A DNA stretch of 64,000 bases from Flavihumibacter petaseus NBRC 106054 (GTDB lineage: Bacteria; Bacteroidota; Bacteroidia; Chitinophagales; Chitinophagaceae), in assembly GCF_000974785.1 (NCBI RefSeq), contig NZ_BBWV01000001.1, positions 1,302,001 to 1,366,000 on the forward strand. The letters are read 5' to 3'. Both the position numbers and the translations under genes were made by a program. Within the stretch, counting starts at the first letter, position 1. Every line of letters begins with the position of its first letter. A model generated the notes under the pieces. It was not told the DNA's origin. It was given only the letters and a program-made list of their open reading frames with translations, and did not search any database. Shown in pieces: positions 59,854 through 64,000 of the stretch.

Positions 59854-62800
59854 TTGATTTTTTCAGCACGTAAATGATATTCGCGGTATGCCGCGTGTTG
59901 TCGATTTCTTCTACTACAAAGCCTTTGGCAGATGCCCAGGCATGAATGCTGCTGCCCGATAAAAAGTGCAGCCCGTCACCGCCTGTTTTATTGAATCCCA
60001 GTATCCGGGTAGAAAACAATTCTGTCAATTTCGTCCCTTCCTGCCTTTTAACCAAATCCGCATTGCCTTCCCGTATGATCAGCACACCGCCGGGCAGTAA
60101 GCTGTCCAATGCATTCCCCACTACTTTCTCCTGGTCAGCGGGTGCGAGGTAATGCAAGACATCGAGAATCAGAATTCCGTTGTATTTTCCCCAGTTCCAG
60201 GCAGTAAGATCGGCTTTCTGGAAATGGAGCTTCCCTGTTTTGGTAAAGCCATGATCTGCCACCGCTATTTTCTCCTCATCATAATCCAGCCCGGTGATGG
60301 TTCTTCCGGGAGACGTGTATTGCAGCATGCAGGAGAGAAAACCATAACCGCATCCTGCATCCAGGATATGCCCGTCCCGTGGCATAAGTTTGTCAAAAAT
60401 CCGGTAATTGTCTTCCAGGCGGCTTTTGATGCGGAGGTACCATTCCAGCACGGGGCCTTTATAGCGGTAGTTGGCGATCAGTTTTTCCCGATAGCCATCC
60501 ACGTCATAAACACCGGCAACCGGTGTGGCGTACAGGTCCCGGAAATATTTCCCGATTGCTTTGGTCCGTTCGCTGTAATCATTGCCGAACCGGGTATCGT
60601 CCTGCCTGATCCTGGGAAGGATCTCGGTGCGGATAGTCCCATCCTTCAGCATGAAATCAGATTTACTCATCGTATATCCGGTACCGCGCAGAAGCACAGG
60701 AAGGATATCAATTCCCAGTTGATCAGCAAGATAAAATGCCCCTTTGTGAAACCGTTTCATCTGGCCGTCGGGCGACCGCGTACCCTCCGGAAACACTGCA
60801 ATGGAATAGCCTTTTTCAACCAGTTTCCGGAGGTTCGTGATATTATCTTCAACACCTTTTTTGACAGGGAAATAATCGGCAAGTTTCACCACATAACCAA
60901 AAACCGGAGAGTTCCAGACCCATTCGTTGGTAAAGAGAATGATCTTCGGATGCAACAGCATCAGAGCAAGGATATCCAGAAAAGATTGATGGTTGCTGAC
61001 GATTACCGCAGGACGAGAGAAATCTTCTCCCGTTGTGTTGATCAGTTGCTTTTTAACATTTCCCATCACATGCAACTGGGTCCACGCGAATTTGGCGAGG
61101 AACCAATGATAAACATTTTTACAGCGGTCGCCGGCGAAAGGATTTGCTTTCAGCAACAGGAACCCGATGATGCTGAGCACAAGTGCACCCACTACAAAAT
61201 AGGTGAACGCCACTATACAGGTGAACAGGTACCAGGCCGTCCACGGGAACCTGTTTTTGGCCGTCCTACCGGTAATGAGGAACCGAAACAGGAAAGGGAT
61301 CATGACCTGCGAGATCAATACCACACTGCCGATGCCGGTAATGGCAATCCCGGCGATGCTGCGCAGGGAGGGGTGACGTGCAAAAAGCAGCACGCCAAGG
61401 CCTGCTAGTGTGGTGATGGCTGAAAGCAAGATACTGGAGCGGAACGATCCGAGATTTTTCCTTCCGGTCTTATATTCCTGCAGCAATCCCTCCAGAGTAA
61501 ACAGGCTGTAGTCATCACCAAGGCCAAATATGAGTGCTGAAATTATGATGTTGACGATGTTGAATGACATTCCGGTCAGTCCCATGATACCCAGGATCCA
61601 GATCCAGCTGATCAGCATAGGCAGAAAGGCAATCAGGGTGAGCTCAATCCTGCCGAAGGACAGCAACAGAACGCCAAAGACGATTGCGGCCGCCATCCAG
61701 CTGATCCGGTTAAAATCTTTGCGCACCATGTCTACGAGCCTGGCGGTAACATACTGCATGTCGATTGCTGTAACGCCAGGCTGCTGGTGGAGGGCTTCAT
61801 ACACTGCGGTTTTCTGTTCATTCCCGGTTTTTACCAGGGTGATCAGTTTCACTGACCCACTGTCGCGGATGAGGTAATTATCGGTCAGTTCCCTGTTCAG
61901 GCCGGCGGCCATGCTATCGCCAACAGGGTGATAGTTTTTTTGAAGCAAGGCAGCTGTCGGTTGAAATGCTTTTTCACTGAAACCGATCGCGGTGCCTTCC
62001 TTTTTCAGGTTATTCAGCAACCATGTTTTTTTCTCCGGTGTCCAGTAGCGGTTCCAGCGATCGATCCGTACCTGTTGTAAGGAATCAGATATGAGCAGCG
62101 GCTGCAGGCCTGAATATTTTTTGATGATGGCACTGTTTTCCAGCTGCTGCAGTTTACCGGTCAGCTGATCCTGGTGGCGTAGGGCATCCTCGAGGTCTTT
62201 GCCTTCCGCTACTACATATACCGACTGCAACGCAAACGCGTTCAGCTGGTTCACATGGTCCTGCGCACTCCGGAGGCTGTCTGACATGTAGTTCATCCGG
62301 TTGAGGTCAGGTTCGAAGGTTACCCGCGATATAAAGCATCCGAAGAATACGGTGAGCACCAGGATGGTGAACACCAGCCATTTATTTGTTTCAAACCGGA
62401 TGTTTGAAAACCGGTCCAACCAGCTGTAGGTGTGGGCTTCGGGAGTATGCGCCTTATCAACTGCAGTGCTTTTTTTCCTGCTGCCGGGTTGCAGGAGCGG
62501 CGGCAGAAAGATAAGGCTGGAAGCGGCGGCACCGGCCAGACTGATCGCGGCAAATCTTCCAAGATCCTGCAGCAGCGGGGATTCCACCCAAAGCAGGCAG
62601 AGAAAGCCGCCGATGGTGGTTACGCCACCGATCGTGAGCGGCCAGGTGAGGTCACGCAGCACCTGCTCCATATCATGTTCGTGCCTGCAGTGATTGAACA
62701 CATGAAGGGAGTAATTCACGGCGATTCCAAGTACGATGGAACCCATTCCCAGTGCAATAACGGAAATCGAACCGTTGAAGAGCGCGATCACGGCCAATGC

Positions 62801-63724
62801 CAGTAATCCGCCCATTACTGCCGGTACCAGTACCAGTACGGGCGCCATTACCCTCCTGAAATACCAGGCCAGAAAGACAATGAGAAACAGTACGGTCAGT
62901 CCCTGCGACAGCAGGCTGTCACGCCGGAGCTGTAAGGCATTACCCACTGCCACGGCAGTGCCGCCGAAATACCGGATGCTGATCTGCGGATGTGACCGTT
63001 GCAGGTCATCTTTCAGGGAGTCCAGCGCCTGCAGCAGGAGGGCGTTTTTGGCAGTGTTGTTTTTTGAATATGCAGGATCAATAAACAATACAGCTTCCTT
63101 TTGATCACTGGTAAGGATATGCGCATCGTAAAGGGTGAACTGCTGGTCGAATTGCAGCAATTGTAATCGCTTCAATGCAGGGTTGCCAATGCCTGCCAGG
63201 TCTGCGGCGATGAAAGGTTTCAGTGCGAGTCCGGCCGGAGAGCTCAGCAAGCGGAGATTCCGGTTGAGTTGGGCACGCAGTCCTTCAGCGGAGATCAGCG
63301 AGTCGATGGCGGTATAGTCTTTTTCTTCGAGGTACAGCGGCAGTTGTTCGTGGATCTTTTCCAGCAGTAGCCTGCTGGTGGCTTCATCCACCTGCCAGTA
63401 AACATCTTTTACAAGGGGTGCAAGGCGGCCCTGCAATACTGCTGCTATGGAATCTGTTACCTGGACCAGGCTGTCGGGCTGAGGAATACTATCCCGCCAG
63501 GCGACAGTGAGGATCATTTTATCAAGCACTTTACTCTGCCGGAAAAGCGCGTCGATCTGTTTGGTTTTTTCGTCCTGCGGAATGATGGCAGTGATATCTT
63601 CCTCCAGTTTTATCCGTGACGCAAATATGGCCGGGAGCGCAAGGGCCGCGGCGAAGCAGAGCCGGAAGACCCAGGGGTGGTTCCGGAAGTAACGGTATAT
63701 TACCAGGAAAATATTCGCTCCCAT
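59828..63724 (-). CDS. Trifunctional MMPL exporter / PlsC-like acyltransferase / SAM methyltransferase fusion
   Basis: The 1298-residue protein has three parts. Residues to about 830 form an RND/MMPL transporter with two sets of membrane helices, a large periplasmic loop after the first helix (KLEEDITAIIPQDEKT) and GLGDDYSLFTLEG in the second half. Residues about 850-1080 form a lysophospholipid acyltransferase with VSNHQSFLDILALML (H-x4-D), FPEGTRSPDGQMKRF and LPVLLRGTGY. The last 200 residues are a class I methyltransferase with HILDAGCGYGFLSCML and GLDYDEEKIAVA. RefSeq knows this three-part type in flexirubin-type loci. It probably exports the pigment lipid and may modify it before export. 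Confidence 0.92.
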   Translation of the reverse strand: MGANIFLVIYRYFRNHPWVFRLCFAAALALPAIFASRIKLEEDITAIIPQDEKTKQIDALFRQSKVLDKMILTVAWRDSIPQPDSLVQVTDSIAAVLQGRLAPLVKDVYWQVDEATSRLLLEKIHEQLPLYLEEKDYTAIDSLISAEGLRAQLNRNLRLLSSPAGLALKPFIAADLAGIGNPALKRLQLLQFDQQFTLYDAHILTSDQKEAVLFIDPAYSKNNTAKNALLLQALDSLKDDLQRSHPQISIRYFGGTAVAVGNALQLRRDSLLSQGLTVLFLIVFLAWYFRRVMAPVLVLVPAVMGGLLALAVIALFNGSISVIALGMGSIVLGIAVNYSLHVFNHCRHEHDMEQVLRDLTWPLTIGGVTTIGGFLCLLWVESPLLQDLGRFAAISLAGAAASSLIFLPPLLQPGSRKKSTAVDKAHTPEAHTYSWLDRFSNIRFETNKWLVFTILVLTVFFGCFISRVTFEPDLNRMNYMSDSLRSAQDHVNQLNAFALQSVYVVAEGKDLEDALRHQDQLTGKLQQLENSAIIKKYSGLQPLLISDSLQQVRIDRWNRYWTPEKKTWLLNNLKKEGTAIGFSEKAFQPTAALLQKNYHPVGDSMAAGLNRELTDNYLIRDSGSVKLITLVKTGNEQKTAVYEALHQQPGVTAIDMQYVTARLVDMVRKDFNRISWMAAAIVFGVLLLSFGRIELTLIAFLPMLISWIWILGIMGLTGMSFNIVNIIISALIFGLGDDYSLFTLEGLLQEYKTGRKNLGSFRSSILLSAITTLAGLGVLLFARHPSLRSIAGIAITGIGSVVLISQVMIPFLFRFLITGRTAKNRFPWTAWYLFTCIVAFTYFVVGALVLSIIGFLLLKANPFAGDRCKNVYHWFLAKFAWTQLHVMGNVKKQLINTTGEDFSRPAVIVSNHQSFLDILALMLLHPKIILFTNEWVWNSPVFGYVVKLADYFPVKKGVEDNITNLRKLVEKGYSIAVFPEGTRSPDGQMKRFHKGAFYLADQLGIDILPVLLRGTGYTMSKSDFMLKDGTIRTEILPRIRQDDTRFGNDYSERTKAIGKYFRDLYATPVAGVYDVDGYREKLIANYRYKGPVLEWYLRIKSRLEDNYRIFDKLMPRDGHILDAGCGYGFLSCMLQYTSPGRTITGLDYDEEKIAVADHGFTKTGKLHFQKADLTAWNWGKYNGILILDVLHYLAPADQEKVVGNALDSLLPGGVLIIREGNADLVKRQEGTKLTELFSTRILGFNKTGGDGLHFLSGSSIHAWASAKGFVVEEIDNTRHTANIIYVLKKSNETVGQAI

Positions 63725-64000
63725 TTCATCACAAGATAAGATAGCAGCCCGATGACAAGTCCCGCAACGATGGCAAGGGTGACACTGCCCAGCAGGTATT
63801 GCTGCAGGTTGGTTTGAATGGATGCCAGCGACAGGTTGGTATCCAGCGTAAGATGACTGGCTGCATTACCCATCCATGGGGCGCCGGCCAGGAAACTGGT
63901 ATAAATGATCAGGGGGATCATGGGAGGTATGCTGATGTTGGCAGCGGCGATGACAAGTGCCTTATTCAGCCTGAAGAGTACAGCCAGGGAGATCCCGACG
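63700..64000 (-). CDS. DUF2062 domain protein (N-terminal part outside the window)
   Basis: The frame is open to the right edge and ends at 63700, overlapping the MMPL fusion start by 25 bases. The visible 99 codons include LAVLFRLNKALVIAAANISI followed by PPMIPLIIY, and two hydrophobic segments, which match DUF2062. In Bacteroidota this domain is often the C-terminal part of a family 2 glycosyltransferase, and such fusions stand next to the MMPL gene in flexirubin loci. The domain before it cannot be seen here. Confidence 0.75.
   Translation of the reverse strand, partial: VGISLAVLFRLNKALVIAAANISIPPMIPLIIYTSFLAGAPWMGNAASHLTLDTNLSLASIQTNLQQYLLGSVTLAIVAGLVIGLLSYLVMKWERIFSW

Overview
The window looks like a piece of chromosome from a member of the Bacteroidota, most likely the Chitinophagaceae or close kin. 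The signs are a SusC-like/OMP_b-brl_3 outer-membrane receptor, DUF4369-type thioredoxin proteins, exact TAnnTTTG (-7) promoter elements instead of sigma70-type boxes, very few Shine-Dalgarno sites, a GH9 cellulase fused to a deacetylase-like domain, and a complete flexirubin/aryl-polyene type pigment locus. The assignment to a family is inference; no rRNA or tRNA is present to confirm it. I saw no CRISPR array, no transposase gene and no prophage gene.

Left third (1-30 kb): mostly housekeeping genes. A co-directional minus-strand run holds a lipoprotein with ThuA and sugar-dehydrogenase domains (cut by the left edge), cysS, an endonuclease/exonuclease/phosphatase membrane protein, two rhomboid proteases and rlmD. 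Then come an exported thioredoxin and a parvulin chaperone (plus), metF (minus), lptB, a GH3 family protein and a FabG-like reductase (plus). A 0.55-kb repeat region follows. After it lie a GH9-deacetylase fusion, a class A beta-lactamase-like hydrolase, a fumarylacetoacetase-like/flavin reductase pair, a MurG-like glycosyltransferase with an LpxH-like phosphoesterase, a second copy of the repeat, a TonB-dependent receptor and lysS.

Middle (28-39.8 kb): a 0.58-kb spacer carries a perfect 16-bp palindrome, a promoter, a low-complexity AATCCA-rich stretch and a strong hairpin terminator, which together look like an independent short transcription unit. To its right a minus-strand series (LON-like protein, coaX, outer-membrane protein, lptC, aldo/keto reductase, aldehyde dehydrogenase) is tightly packed and partly overlapping. 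Three glycosyltransferases surround meaB on the plus strand, followed by a small Cys-containing membrane protein and a TPR protein.

Right part (39.8 kb to the right edge, all minus strand): about 24 kb of a flexirubin/aryl polyene pigment cluster. The genes fit one pathway. A tyrosine ammonia-lyase makes 4-coumarate and a PaaK-like ligase activates it. Two acyl carrier proteins (armed by the local AcpS) carry the chain. Ketosynthases, a chain-length-factor-like partner, a FabG ketoreductase and two hot-dog dehydratases build the polyene. A methyltransferase and a halogenase-like flavoprotein may tailor the aryl ring. A C45-type acyltransferase/hydrolase, acyltransferases, a LolA-like carrier, lipoproteins and an MMPL exporter fused to PlsC and methyltransferase domains would assemble the pigment and place it in the outer membrane. 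Most neighbouring genes overlap or lie within 25 bases. The one clear promoter sits upstream of the ammonia-lyase gene. The enzymes that would make a dialkylresorcinol half (DarA/DarB) are not in the window and may lie beyond the right edge.
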